64,000 bases of DNA, from NCBI RefSeq assembly GCF_004362515.1, contig NZ_SNXU01000001.1, positions 1,798,001 to 1,862,000 of the forward strand, given 5' to 3'. The DNA comes from Actinokineospora alba (GTDB taxonomy: Bacteria > Actinomycetota > Actinomycetes > Mycobacteriales > Pseudonocardiaceae). Position numbers and translations under genes: made by a program. Each line of letters starts with the position of its first letter. Position 1 is the stretch's first letter. Below, one piece after another: positions 1 through 7,865 of this stretch. A model generated the notes under the pieces. It made no database searches. It was not told where the DNA came from and saw only the letters and a list, made by a program, of their open reading frames with translations.

Positions 1-477
1 ACCCGAAGCACCGTCGACGAAGCGCTCCCGGCAGGTTTCGCGGCGACAACCTCCCAGCAGGCCCCCGCGACCACCGAGCCGATGGCGCCTGCGAGCACCG
101 AGCCGATGGCGCCCACGTCCATGGCGCCTCCCGCGGGCCCGAAGGTGCTGGCCGAGGGCGCGTTCCGCAGCCACGAGCACCCGACGGCGGGCACCGCGCG
201 GGTCCTCGAACAGAACGGCACCCGCCTGCTCCGCCTCGAAGGCTTCTCCACCTCCGACGGCCCGGACGTGCACGTCTGGCTCAGCGACGCCAAGGCGGGC
301 GCTCCCGAGGGCGCCTTCGACGACGGCCGCTACGTCAAGCTCGGCAAGCTCAAGGCCACCGACGGCAACCAGAACTACGAGATCCCGGCAGGCACCGACC
401 TGGCTGGCCTGTCCAGCGTCGTCATCTGGTGCGACCGCTTCAACGTCGCCTTCGGCGCCGCCCCCCTGCCCCTCTAA
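1..477 (+). CDS. DM13 domain protein, 5' end outside window
   Basis: The frame is open from base 1, so the true start lies upstream of the window. What is visible is a Pro/Thr/Ala-rich linker with a small repeat (TEPMAP, twice), as seen in secreted actinobacterial proteins, followed by a domain of about 105 residues. That domain fits the DM13 family: a G-T-A-R-V-L strand, a G-P-D-V-H-V-W-L core, a Y-V-K-L-G segment, and a single conserved Cys in V-I-W-C-D-R-F. DM13 domains are proposed to bind heme or take part in redox at the cell surface; the function here is inferred. The gene converges on ligD, with a large palindrome between them. Confidence 0.8.
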   Translation, partial: TRSTVDEALPAGFAATTSQQAPATTEPMAPASTEPMAPTSMAPPAGPKVLAEGAFRSHEHPTAGTARVLEQNGTRLLRLEGFSTSDGPDVHVWLSDAKAGAPEGAFDDGRYVKLGKLKATDGNQNYEIPAGTDLAGLSSVVIWCDRFNVAFGAAPLPL

Positions 478-487
478 CCCGCAGGCT

Positions 488-616
488 GTCGCGAGTTCAA
501 CGTTCAGGACAACGAGTTCAACATTCAGAACATCACGCTCTGGTTCGCGATCTCGCGAACGTTGGTCTCGATGTTCTGAATGTTGAACTCGTTGTCCTGA
601 ACGTTGAACTCGCGAC
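488..616. repeat. 129-nt palindrome between convergent genes
   Basis: A perfect 47-bp inverted repeat: arms 488-534 and 570-616, with a 35-nt loop that itself holds GTTCGCGA-TC-TCGCGAAC. Each arm is built from two imperfect 21-nt blocks starting GAGTTCAAC. It separates the stop codons of two convergent genes, so it could act as a bidirectional terminator, but it is far longer than a usual hairpin and lacks a T-tract. The element at 63236-63364 has the same length and block design. Confidence 0.9.
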
Positions 617-622
617 GCGCGG

Positions 623-1531
623 TTAGGGGAGTTTGGGGCCCTTGGTCAGGAGGGGTTTGAAGAGGTCGCCGTGGTCGTCGACGCGGTCCAGGACTTCGTC
701 GGCGGTGAACGACAGGTCCGCGGGCTTTCGGCACGCGGCGACTTCGTCCCAGGTCACCGGGGTCGACACGGTGGGTGTGGGGCGGGCGCGCAGCGAGTAG
801 GGCGCCACGGTGGTCTTCTTCGGGTTGTTCTGGCTCCAGTCGATGAACACCTTGCGCCGCCGCAGGTCCTTCGCCATCCGGGACACCACCAGCTTCGGCA
901 GCTCCTCCTCGAGCCGCTCGGCGAGCCCCTTGGCGTAGTCGGACGTGCGCTCCGCCGAGGACGTGGTGACCGAGGCGTAGAGCTGCATCCCCTTGGACCC
1001 GCTGGTCTTCGCGACCACCTCCAGCCCGTCCGCCACCAGCAGTTCCCGCAACCGCAGCGCCACCTCGGCGCACTCCACGATCGTCGCGGGGGCGCCAGGG
1101 TCGAGGTCGAACACCAGTCGGTCCGGCCGCCGGGCCGCGCCCCGCGGCCCGACTGTCCACTGTGGAACATGCAGTTCCAGCCCGGCGAGGTTCGCCGCCC
1201 ACACCAGCGAGGCGAGATCCCCGAGGACCGCGAAGTCGAGGCTCTCGGCGCCGGTGCTGCTGCCCGGTGTGTCGATGGTGACCGTGCGGACCCACTCCGG
1301 CGCGTGCCGGGAGGCGTTCTTCTCGAAGAACCCCGCTTTGCCCACCCCGTCCGGAAAACGGCGGAAGGTGACCGGTCGCTCGGCCAGGTGCGGCAGCATG
1401 ACCGGTGCGATCCGGCTGTAGTAGTCGATCACCTCGCCTTTGGTGAACCCGTCCTCCGGGTAGAGCACCTTGTCCAGATTGGACAGTCGCAGCCGCTGCC
1501 CCTCGACCTGGACCAGCACGTCACCGGCCAT
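623..1531 (-). CDS. ligD: LigD polymerase domain, stand-alone (NHEJ primase-polymerase)
   Basis: A 302-residue protein matching the LigD polymerase module of bacterial non-homologous end joining, which adds nucleotides at breaks before sealing. Seen: a start like L-S-N-L-D-K-V-L-Y-P, the V-T-F-R-R-F-P-D-G and F-F-E-K-N-A segments, the D-L-D-P metal-binding motif in V-F-D-L-D-P-G-A, and the K-T-S-G-S-K-G segment. The ATG at 1531 was chosen because it gives the usual family N terminus; it overlaps the end of the upstream ligase by 11 nt, so the two are co-transcribed. In Mycobacterium the two parts are one polypeptide; here they are separate. No ku gene is in the window. Confidence 0.9.
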   Translation of the reverse strand: MAGDVLVQVEGQRLRLSNLDKVLYPEDGFTKGEVIDYYSRIAPVMLPHLAERPVTFRRFPDGVGKAGFFEKNASRHAPEWVRTVTIDTPGSSTGAESLDFAVLGDLASLVWAANLAGLELHVPQWTVGPRGAARRPDRLVFDLDPGAPATIVECAEVALRLRELLVADGLEVVAKTSGSKGMQLYASVTTSSAERTSDYAKGLAERLEEELPKLVVSRMAKDLRRRKVFIDWSQNNPKKTTVAPYSLRARPTPTVSTPVTWDEVAACRKPADLSFTADEVLDRVDDHGDLFKPLLTKGPKLP

Positions 1532-2975
1532 CCGGATCCCGCCCTTCGACGTCCTCTGGCCGCTTGTCCGGCCGCAGCCCGCGCCAGGCGGGCGCCCGGA
1601 GTCTGCCGTCGTTGGTCCAGTCGCGGAACACGACTTCACCGACCAGCTCCGGTTTCACCCAGTGCGCGCCTTTAGCCCGATCGCGCGGCACTTCCCCGTG
1701 GTACGGCGACTTCTTGCGTTCCAGCTTGTGCAGCTTCGCGGTCAGCGAGCGCAGCATCTCCTCAGTGAACCCGGTGCCGACCTGGCCGATGTACTGCAGC
1801 CCCTCAGGTGTCGGCAGCCCGAGCATCAGTGAGCCGAACACGTCGCTGCGCCGCCCCTCACCGGGCCGCCAGCCGCAGATGATCACTTCGAGCGGCCGCA
1901 CCTCGGCGATCTTGACCCACTCCGCGGAGCGCCTGCCGGGGAAGTACCGCGAGCTCATCCGCTTGGCGACGATCCCTTCGAGGGACTGCTCGCGCGCGGT
2001 CTCCAACACGGCCGCGCCCTGCCCGGGGAAACTCGGTGAGATGTTCCAGTGCGGGCCGCGCAGCTCCAGCCGCTCCACCAGCTCCCGGCGCTTCTCGTAG
2101 GGCAGGTCGACGCACGAGTGGCCGTCGAGGTGCAGCACGTCGAACACGATGTAAGTGACCGGGACATCGGCCATCAGCCTGCGGGCGAGCCGCTCGTCGG
2201 AGACGTGCATCCGCTTCTGCAGCGCCGAGAACGACGGCTTCCCGTCGACGAACGCGACGATCTCACCGTCGAGCCACACCCGCGTGCTGCCCAGTTCCTC
2301 ACCCAGCGCGCGCAGCTCGGGGTAGCTGTTGGTGACGTCGTTGCCCACCCGGGACAGCAGCCGGATCCGCCCACCCTCGACCCGCGCCACCGCGCGCACG
2401 CCGTCCCACTTGAACTCGTACGCCCACAGCTCGTCGTCGTCGGTCGGCGGCAGCGACCCCGCCGTCGCGAGCATCGGCAGCAGCGTGGCGGGCAGCGGCT
2501 CCCCGTCGGCGCGTCGCGCGGGCTCGGAGCGGCGGACCATCCAGTCCTTGGCCGACTTGCCGCCGTGGAAGAACGTGTAGCGGCCCTCGGCCCGCTCGCC
2601 GTGGAAGATGACCGCCACCTCGCGGTCGCTCCACTTCAGGGTCTCGTAGCGGCCCCGGTCCCAGATGACCATCCGCCCGCCGCCGTACTCGCCCTTCGGG
2701 ATCTCGCCCTCGAAGGTCGCGTACTCCATCGGATGGTCCTCGGTGTGCACCGCGAGCCGGATGTCGCCCTGCTCGGTCGGCAGCCCCTTGGGCACCGCCC
2801 ACGACACGAGCACGCCGTCGCGTTCGAGCCGGACGTCCCAGTGCAGGCTGCTGGCGTGGTGCTCCTGGATGACGAAGGTGTCGTTGTTCCCAGTCGGCAG
2901 GGCGTCGTCGGTCGGGATCGGCTCGGGCGTGCGCCCGGCGTCCCGCTTCCGGCGGTATTCGCCGAGTCCTGCCAT
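1521..2975 (-). CDS. ligD: ATP-dependent DNA ligase with N-terminal 3'-phosphoesterase domain (LigD type)
   Basis: 484 residues. The N-terminal ~140 residues form the LigD 3'-phosphoesterase domain (F-V-I-Q-E-H-H-A-S-S-L-H-W-D and E-D-H-P-M-E-Y), which trims 3' ends. The rest is an ATP-dependent ligase: the nucleotidyl-transferring lysine is in F-K-W-D-G-V-R (about residue 190), with L-D-G-E-I-V, E-G-I-V-A-K-R and W-V-K-I motifs following in order and an OB domain at the C terminus. It seals double-strand breaks with Ku. The domain order PE-Lig, with the polymerase as a separate downstream gene, is common outside mycobacteria. Confidence 0.92.
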   Translation of the reverse strand: MAGLGEYRRKRDAGRTPEPIPTDDALPTGNNDTFVIQEHHASSLHWDVRLERDGVLVSWAVPKGLPTEQGDIRLAVHTEDHPMEYATFEGEIPKGEYGGGRMVIWDRGRYETLKWSDREVAVIFHGERAEGRYTFFHGGKSAKDWMVRRSEPARRADGEPLPATLLPMLATAGSLPPTDDDELWAYEFKWDGVRAVARVEGGRIRLLSRVGNDVTNSYPELRALGEELGSTRVWLDGEIVAFVDGKPSFSALQKRMHVSDERLARRLMADVPVTYIVFDVLHLDGHSCVDLPYEKRRELVERLELRGPHWNISPSFPGQGAAVLETAREQSLEGIVAKRMSSRYFPGRRSAEWVKIAEVRPLEVIICGWRPGEGRRSDVFGSLMLGLPTPEGLQYIGQVGTGFTEEMLRSLTAKLHKLERKKSPYHGEVPRDRAKGAHWVKPELVGEVVFRDWTNDGRLRAPAWRGLRPDKRPEDVEGRDPDGR

Positions 2976-3002
2976 GCCGTCATTGGTACCTGGGCGTCAG
3001 AC

Positions 3003-3809
3003 CTACGGCAACCAGGACACCTTGCCGCGCAGCAATGAGTAACCGACGAAGGCGACGAAGTCGAGCAGGGTGTGCGCGATGACCAGCGGCCACAGCCGGT
3101 TGGTGCGCTGCCAGATCCGGCCGAAGACCAGGCCCATGATCACGTTGCCGATGAACCCGCCGAATCCCTGATACAGGTGGTACGACCCGCGCACGATCGC
3201 GGCCGTCACCAGCGACGTGTTCTCGCGGAAGCCGAGGTGGCGCAGCCTGCTGATCAGATAGCCGACGACCAGCATCTCCTCGGCCCACGCGTTGCCCGCA
3301 GCGAGGATGGTCAGGATGATCGGCCGCCACCATGTGTCGTCCAAAGTGGACGGGGCGACGGCCAGGTTCAGCCCCAGCGCGTGGGCGAGCAGGTAGAGAC
3401 CCAGGCCCGGCACGCCGATCAGCGCGGCCAGACCGACCCCGGCGGCCGCGTCGGCGCCCAGCCGGGTGCGGTCGAGGCCGACCGCCGCCAGCCGCATGCC
3501 GGAGCGGTAGAGCAGGTACGCGCCCAACCCGCCCCACGCGACCAGGCGGACCGCGCCGAGCAGCTGCTTGAGCAGGTCGATCACGCTGACATCGGCCTGC
3601 GGGACGTTGATCGCCACCGTCTGGTCGCTCAGCGCCACCGGCTGCAAGAGCGCGTCGACCAGGGACAGCAGGCTGCTCAGGCCCGAGAGGCCGAGGGTCA
3701 CCGCGAGGACGATGACCAGCTCGATCCACACCATGCGCCGCTCGCGCTGGTCGGTGATCAGGTCGTCGCCGGGTCGCTCCGGGGCCAGCCAGGCACGCAG
3801 GTTCGCCAC
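3003..3809 (-). CDS. CPBP family intramembrane glutamic endopeptidase
   Basis: A polytopic membrane protein of about 268 residues with the three CPBP/CAAX-protease signatures near the C terminus: W-A-E-E-M-L-V-V-G-Y (catalytic Glu pair), S-Y-H-L-Y-Q-G-F (His) and I-A-H-T-L-L-D-F (second His). Hydrophobic helices fill most of the protein after a short charged N terminus. The GTG at 3809 avoids overlap with the upstream gene and keeps the family-like N terminus; an internal ATG at M-V-W-I-E-L is possible. The substrate is unknown. Confidence 0.85.
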   Translation of the reverse strand: MANLRAWLAPERPGDDLITDQRERRMVWIELVIVLAVTLGLSGLSSLLSLVDALLQPVALSDQTVAINVPQADVSVIDLLKQLLGAVRLVAWGGLGAYLLYRSGMRLAAVGLDRTRLGADAAAGVGLAALIGVPGLGLYLLAHALGLNLAVAPSTLDDTWWRPIILTILAAGNAWAEEMLVVGYLISRLRHLGFRENTSLVTAAIVRGSYHLYQGFGGFIGNVIMGLVFGRIWQRTNRLWPLVIAHTLLDFVAFVGYSLLRGKVSWLP

Positions 3810-3819
3810 GGACGGCAAG

Positions 3820-4581
3820 TTACCCGCGCGCCGCCAGGAAGGGGCAGCCGACCAGCCTGCGCAGCTCGTCACTGAGCTCGTCGGGGGTGCTCACCGGGCG
3901 GGAGAAGGCCAGCCGGACGTCGTGGTCGGCGTCGATCGCCTCGACCCGCAGCCGCAGGCCGAACCGGTCGAGCCCGAGCGGGCGCAGGTGTCCGCCGCGC
4001 AACTCCTTGGGCAGGTGCCGGGCCAGGGCGCCGACGACGTCGGTGTGCGAGATCTCCAGGTGCCGCAGCCAGCCCGCCTCGAACGTGACGAACGGGTCGG
4101 GTGCGGCCTCGATGAAGGTGTCGAGCTGCACGGAGTGGGTGCTCTCGGCGTCGGCCAGGACCATCGTGGCCGGGTCGAGCCGCAGCATCGTGGAGCCATG
4201 GCCGAGGTCGAGCAGCCGCGGGTCGGGCCGGTCCTCGGCGACCAGCACCGCCAGCGCCCGTGCCTCGTAGGCGGACAGCGCGCGCAGCCAGCCGGTGATC
4301 CACAGCAGGCCGCGTACCGGTTCGCGCAGCGGGACCGGCGCCTGGTCGGCGATCTCGACCATCGTCGGCAGCTCCCCGCGCGGGGCCTGCCAGGCGGCGC
4401 CGACGAGCGGGTGGTCGTCGGTCATCAGCACGCTGACCGAGCCGTCGCCGTGGACGTGGTGCAGTAACGGGGTGATGCGGTCGGCGCCGCAGGCGGGGAG
4501 CAGGGTGGCGCGCCCGCCCAGGGCGGCGATCGTGCGGGCGCGCTCGGCTGGATGTGGTGCCGGGGGACGCTGACTGCTCAC
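3820..4581 (-). CDS. DUF2470 domain-containing protein, possibly iron/heme linked
   Basis: 253 residues, starting at a GTG preceded by a strong AGGAGG. The first half (H-H-V-H-G-D-G-S-V-S-V-L-M-T-D-D-H-P-L) resembles the split-barrel pyridoxamine-oxidase-like fold. The C-terminal ~80 residues (H-T-D-V-V-G-A-L-A-R-H-L-P then G-L-D-R-F-G-L-R-L) match DUF2470, the His-rich domain found in HugZ-type heme-degrading proteins and in actinobacterial siderophore loci. The exact role is unknown. A TTAGG/CCTAA palindrome sits just upstream of the ribosome binding site, which fits iron control. Confidence 0.75.
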   Translation of the reverse strand: MSSQRPPAPHPAERARTIAALGGRATLLPACGADRITPLLHHVHGDGSVSVLMTDDHPLVGAAWQAPRGELPTMVEIADQAPVPLREPVRGLLWITGWLRALSAYEARALAVLVAEDRPDPRLLDLGHGSTMLRLDPATMVLADAESTHSVQLDTFIEAAPDPFVTFEAGWLRHLEISHTDVVGALARHLPKELRGGHLRPLGLDRFGLRLRVEAIDADHDVRLAFSRPVSTPDELSDELRRLVGCPFLAARG

Positions 4582-4595
4582 GCTCGACCTCCTGA

Positions 4596-4611
4596 GTTAG
4601 GTAACCCTAAC
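4596..4611 (-). promoter_or_regulatory. candidate DtxR/IdeR-type iron box
   Basis: GTTAGG-TAAC-CCTAAC is a near-perfect palindrome ending 14 nt before the GTG at 4581. Its half sites match the TTAGG/CCTAA ends of the IdeR/DtxR consensus, but the spacing (14 nt overall instead of 19) is shorter than canonical. Iron control is therefore only a suggestion, supported by the DUF2470 gene it precedes. Confidence 0.4.
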
Positions 4612-4699
4612 TTCTCGGACGGCTGGGTGGGAAGTCCTGCACCGGATATCCCACGAACTGGTTACGCTGCCGCCTCGGTAGTACCGGATCGGAGGACGC

Positions 4700-5800
4700 A
4701 TGGGCAAGGCACAGCGGCGCGAGGCTCCAGCGGTGGAGCCGCCGACGGACATCCCCGCCATGACCGACCCGCACACCGCCCGCGCCTACCGTGACCTGCG
4801 CGTCCCGCTGCTCGGCCTGCCCGTCGGCGCCGTCGTCTTCGGTGTCCCCGCGATCTTCCTTCGCGTGGGTTGGGTGGCGACAGCGGTCCTCGGCGTCATC
4901 GCGCTGGCGTTCCTCATCGCCACGGTGGTCAGCTTCAGCCTGGTCGGCACCTGGCTGCGGCCCGCCGAGAAGCTGCTCAAGGAACAGCCGTGGCGCGAGG
5001 CCACGGTGAAGGTCTACCGGTCCGGCCGCGGCCTGCCCCGGACGAAGATGCGGGTCGACGACGGCAAGACCAAGTTGAGCCTGCGCGCCAACGCCCTCCC
5101 GTGGGCCGCCCAGCAGGTCCTCGCCCGCACCGGCCGCATCTGGATCGTCGGCCCGAGCGCCGACGGCTGGGTCGCGATCCGCTCGGCAGGCCTCGCGCTC
5201 CCACTGGGCCCGGCCCAGGTCGTCAAGGAGGACGTCTCCAACGGCTACGAGATCGCCGTCGAGCAGGAAGCCCCGCTCAGGGTCCCGCTCGCCGCCGCGG
5301 ACGCCGTCCTCGCCAAGTCCATCGCCACCCCGCGCCGGCAGGCCAAGACCGACCTCATCGGACCCGCGATCCTGCTGCTCATCGCGGTGGTTCTGGTCGT
5401 CGACCTGATTCAGCGCGGGGCCTATGGCGCCCATCTCGGCGCGTCCATCGGCCTGGGGATCGGCACCCTCGCGTTCGCCGCGCTGCTGGTGTGGCGGATC
5501 CGCAAGCTGCGCTACTGGATCACCCTGGACCGCCTGCTCGGCAGCGGACCGTGGCGCTCAGTCCCGGTCACCGCCGACGGCCACGGTTTCGTGGCGACCC
5601 TGGACGACGGGAAGACCGCCAGGGTCAAGCTCGGTCACCGCGCCAGGCAACTGCGCGCCAACGTGACGGCGACCGGGCTGCTGTGGATAGCCGGACCGAC
5701 CGACGGCAAGGCCGCCGCCGGGCTGCCCGGCTACCCGTTCCTCACGATCGCGGTGTTTCAGGACCAGTCAGGTCCGCGCTTGGCCCAGGACCAGGCGTAG
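4700..5800 (+). CDS. conserved membrane protein of unknown function
   Basis: 366 residues with a clear GGAGG seven bases before the ATG. Two hydrophobic hairpins are visible: residues ~35-80 (two helices) and ~220-265 (two helices). They are separated by a soluble region rich in short beta strands, and the C-terminal region repeats a similar pattern (L-W-I-A-G-P-T-D-G-K against I-W-I-V-G-P-S-A-D-G), so the protein looks like an internal duplication of a two-helix plus beta-domain unit. No enzyme motif was recognised. Its last 43 nt overlap the 3' end of the convergent hmgA. Confidence 0.7.
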   Translation: MGKAQRREAPAVEPPTDIPAMTDPHTARAYRDLRVPLLGLPVGAVVFGVPAIFLRVGWVATAVLGVIALAFLIATVVSFSLVGTWLRPAEKLLKEQPWREATVKVYRSGRGLPRTKMRVDDGKTKLSLRANALPWAAQQVLARTGRIWIVGPSADGWVAIRSAGLALPLGPAQVVKEDVSNGYEIAVEQEAPLRVPLAAADAVLAKSIATPRRQAKTDLIGPAILLLIAVVLVVDLIQRGAYGAHLGASIGLGIGTLAFAALLVWRIRKLRYWITLDRLLGSGPWRSVPVTADGHGFVATLDDGKTARVKLGHRARQLRANVTATGLLWIAGPTDGKAAAGLPGYPFLTIAVFQDQSGPRLAQDQA

Positions 5801-6930
5801 CGCGGGTCTTCGCTCTCGGTTCCGGCCTCGCCGAGTTCCAGCGGGCGGAAGGTGTCGATCATGACCGCGGTCTCGTCGAAGAAGTCCGCGCCGATCGATG
5901 CCTCCGCCGCGCCCGGCTGCGGCCCGTGGGTGAACCCGCCGGGGTGCAGCGACAGCGACCCGATCTCGATGCCCGAGCCCTTGCGCGCCTCGTAGTTGCC
6001 GCGCACGTAGAACATCAGCTCGTCGGAGTCCACGTTCGCGTGGTTGTAGGGCACCGGGATCGAGTCCGGGTGGTAGTCGACCTTGCGCGGGACGAACGAG
6101 CAGACCACGAAGTTCGGGCCCTCGAACGTCTGGTGCACCGGCGGCGGCTGGTGCACGCGGCCGGTGATCGGCTCGAAGTCGCGGATGTTGAACACCCACG
6201 GGTAGAGGCAGCCGTCCCAGCCGACCACGTCGAACGGGTGGTTCGCGTAGGTGAACTTCGTGAGCCCCGCGCGGTGCCGGACAAGAACCTCGACATCCTC
6301 GCCGTCGACGAGCAGCGGCTCGGTCGGGCCGCGCTGGTCGCGCTCGCAGTACGGCGCGTGCTCCAGGAACTGGCCCTTGGTCGAGAGGTAGCGCCGGGGC
6401 GGGCCGACGTGGCCGCTGGCCTCGATGGTCATCAGCCGCAGCTCGTCGTCGGGCACCACGCGGTAGGTGGTCGACGTCGGCAGGACGACGTAGTCGCCGT
6501 CCTCGACGCGCAGCGCGCCGTAGATCGTCTCGATGGTGCCGGTGCCGCCCTGGCAGTAGAGCAGCTCGTCGCCGACCGCGTTGCGGTAGAGCGGGCTGGG
6601 CTCGGTGGCCACGACGAACCCGATGACGACATCGGAGTTGCCGAGCAGTGTCCGCCTGCCGGTCACCGCGTTCGCGCCGGACCACTTGAGGTCCTGCGAG
6701 CGGAACGCGCGCGGCTTGAGCGGGTGGTTGGGCACGAGCGGCCCGCGGAAGTCCTCCGCGACCTCGGCGTTCACGATCGCCGTGGGCAGGTGGCGGTGGT
6801 AGAGCAGAGCGGAGTCGGAGGAGAAGCCCTCTACGCCCATGAGCTCTTCGGCGTAGAGCTTGCCCTCCGGTGAGCGGAACTGGGTGTGCCTTTTCGGGGG
6901 AATTTCCCCGACTCGGCGGTAGTACGGCAT
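5758..6930 (-). CDS. hmgA: homogentisate 1,2-dioxygenase
   Basis: 390 residues, cupin-fold Fe(II) dioxygenase that opens the ring of homogentisate to maleylacetoacetate in tyrosine/phenylalanine catabolism. Family signatures: an N terminus M-P-Y-Y-R-R-V-G-E-I-P-P-K-R-H, the W-D-G-C-L-Y-P-W-V-F-N motif, the Fe-ligand region V-P-Y-N-H-A-N-V-D-S-D-E and the H-P-G-G-F-T-H-G-P-Q-P motif. The ATG at 6930 has GGAGGAG upstream and gives the family start; a longer frame to 6960 is unlikely. It is divergent from the operon with fumarylacetoacetase, the last pathway enzyme. Confidence 0.95.
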   Translation of the reverse strand: MPYYRRVGEIPPKRHTQFRSPEGKLYAEELMGVEGFSSDSALLYHRHLPTAIVNAEVAEDFRGPLVPNHPLKPRAFRSQDLKWSGANAVTGRRTLLGNSDVVIGFVVATEPSPLYRNAVGDELLYCQGGTGTIETIYGALRVEDGDYVVLPTSTTYRVVPDDELRLMTIEASGHVGPPRRYLSTKGQFLEHAPYCERDQRGPTEPLLVDGEDVEVLVRHRAGLTKFTYANHPFDVVGWDGCLYPWVFNIRDFEPITGRVHQPPPVHQTFEGPNFVVCSFVPRKVDYHPDSIPVPYNHANVDSDELMFYVRGNYEARKGSGIEIGSLSLHPGGFTHGPQPGAAEASIGADFFDETAVMIDTFRPLELGEAGTESEDPRYAWSWAKRGPDWS

Positions 6931-6947
6931 TGCTCCTCCGGGCGTTC

Positions 6948-6968
6948 GTTCTCCGAACATTTTTGTTC
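6948..6968. promoter_or_regulatory. candidate operator for the hmgA/fahA divergent promoters
   Basis: Three alternating half sites, GTTC-TCC-GAAC-ATTTTT-GTTC, the last two forming GAACA-TTTT-TGTTC (6955-6968). The site lies 18-38 nt upstream of the hmgA start and covers the -35 position of the opposite leaderless promoter. It is a good place for the IclR-type regulator encoded at 9052-9729 to control both directions. The assignment to that regulator is inferred from position. Confidence 0.55.
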
Positions 6969-6977
6969 AGTTGCCGA

Positions 6978-6983
6978 TACACT
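6978..6983 (+). promoter_or_regulatory. -10 element, leaderless promoter of the fahA operon
   Basis: TACACT is followed by exactly six bases and then the GTG at 6990, the spacing expected when the start codon is the first transcribed base. No Shine-Dalgarno sequence precedes this GTG, which supports both the chosen start and leaderless translation. Confidence 0.6.
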
Positions 6984-6989
6984 ACTAGC

Positions 6990-7865
6990 GTGTCAGCCGT
7001 GTCAAGCGCCGTTCCACTCCCAGCGCCCGGTCCCCGTGGCATCCCGCCCCTGTTCGCGCGGCTTGTCGACGACGCCGCCCTGTTCCCACCGGGCAACGCC
7101 GCCATGCCCGACGCGGTGCGTCTGCACCTCGCCGGACGTGACGGCGAACGCTCCGGGGTGATGGGCGTCTTCCTCTGCCAGGCCTCGCGGTTGCCAGAGC
7201 TGATCACCGAGCTCATCAAGGCCAAGCCTGGCAAACCCGTCGCACTCTCGCTCGTCATCGACACCGGCCTGGGCGGCGTGCCCAAGGCGCTGTCGATCGT
7301 CGAGTCCCGTGCCGAGTTGCTCGCCCTGCGCATGGTCGAGATGCCCGCGCCCGCCGACGTCGACGACGTCTGGCTGGAGCGGGTCAACGAGTTCGTGCCC
7401 GAGGACGTCATCCGGGTCGTGGAGCCGCGCCGCGGCGGGCCCGAGTGGCTCGAAGGCATCCGCCGCGTCGTCGAGCACGGCAGCTGGCCCAAGATCCGCT
7501 GCGGCGGACTGAGCCACGAGCAGTTCCCCAGCGTCGACGAGATCGCCGACTTCCTGTCGGTCATCAGCGCGGGGGAGGCCTCGTTCAAGGCGACCGCCGG
7601 CCTGCACAACGCCGTGCGGCACGCCGACGACGCGACCGGGTTCGTCCACCACGGGTTCCTCAACCTGCTGGTCGCGACCTCCCGGCTGCTCTCCGGCGGC
7701 GACGTCCGCGAGGCGCTGTCGATCACCGACGGCAAGGCGCTGGCGGCCGAGGCGGCCGACCTGTCCGACCAGGCGGCGCACGCCGTCCGCGCGGTGTTCG
7801 GCTCCTACGGTTCCTGCTCGCTGACCGAGCCGGTCGAAGACCTCGAAGGATTGGGCCTGTTGTGA
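6990..7865 (+). CDS. conserved protein of unknown function in the homogentisate operon
   Basis: 291 residues, soluble, no signal peptide. Visible landmarks are D-D-A-A-L-F-P-P-G-N-A near the N terminus, S-L-V-I-D-T-G-L, I-R-C-G-G-L (with Cys) near the middle and A-T-A-G-L-H-N-A-V-R-H in the C-terminal half. The alternation of strands and helices suggests a TIM-barrel-like protein, but no catalytic family was recognised. It is the first gene of the operon and overlaps fahA by four bases (GTGA), so a role in aromatic amino acid breakdown is likely. Upstream in-frame codons were rejected because the leaderless promoter fits the GTG. Confidence 0.75.
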   Translation: MSAVSSAVPLPAPGPRGIPPLFARLVDDAALFPPGNAAMPDAVRLHLAGRDGERSGVMGVFLCQASRLPELITELIKAKPGKPVALSLVIDTGLGGVPKALSIVESRAELLALRMVEMPAPADVDDVWLERVNEFVPEDVIRVVEPRRGGPEWLEGIRRVVEHGSWPKIRCGGLSHEQFPSVDEIADFLSVISAGEASFKATAGLHNAVRHADDATGFVHHGFLNLLVATSRLLSGGDVREALSITDGKALAAEAADLSDQAAHAVRAVFGSYGSCSLTEPVEDLEGLGLL

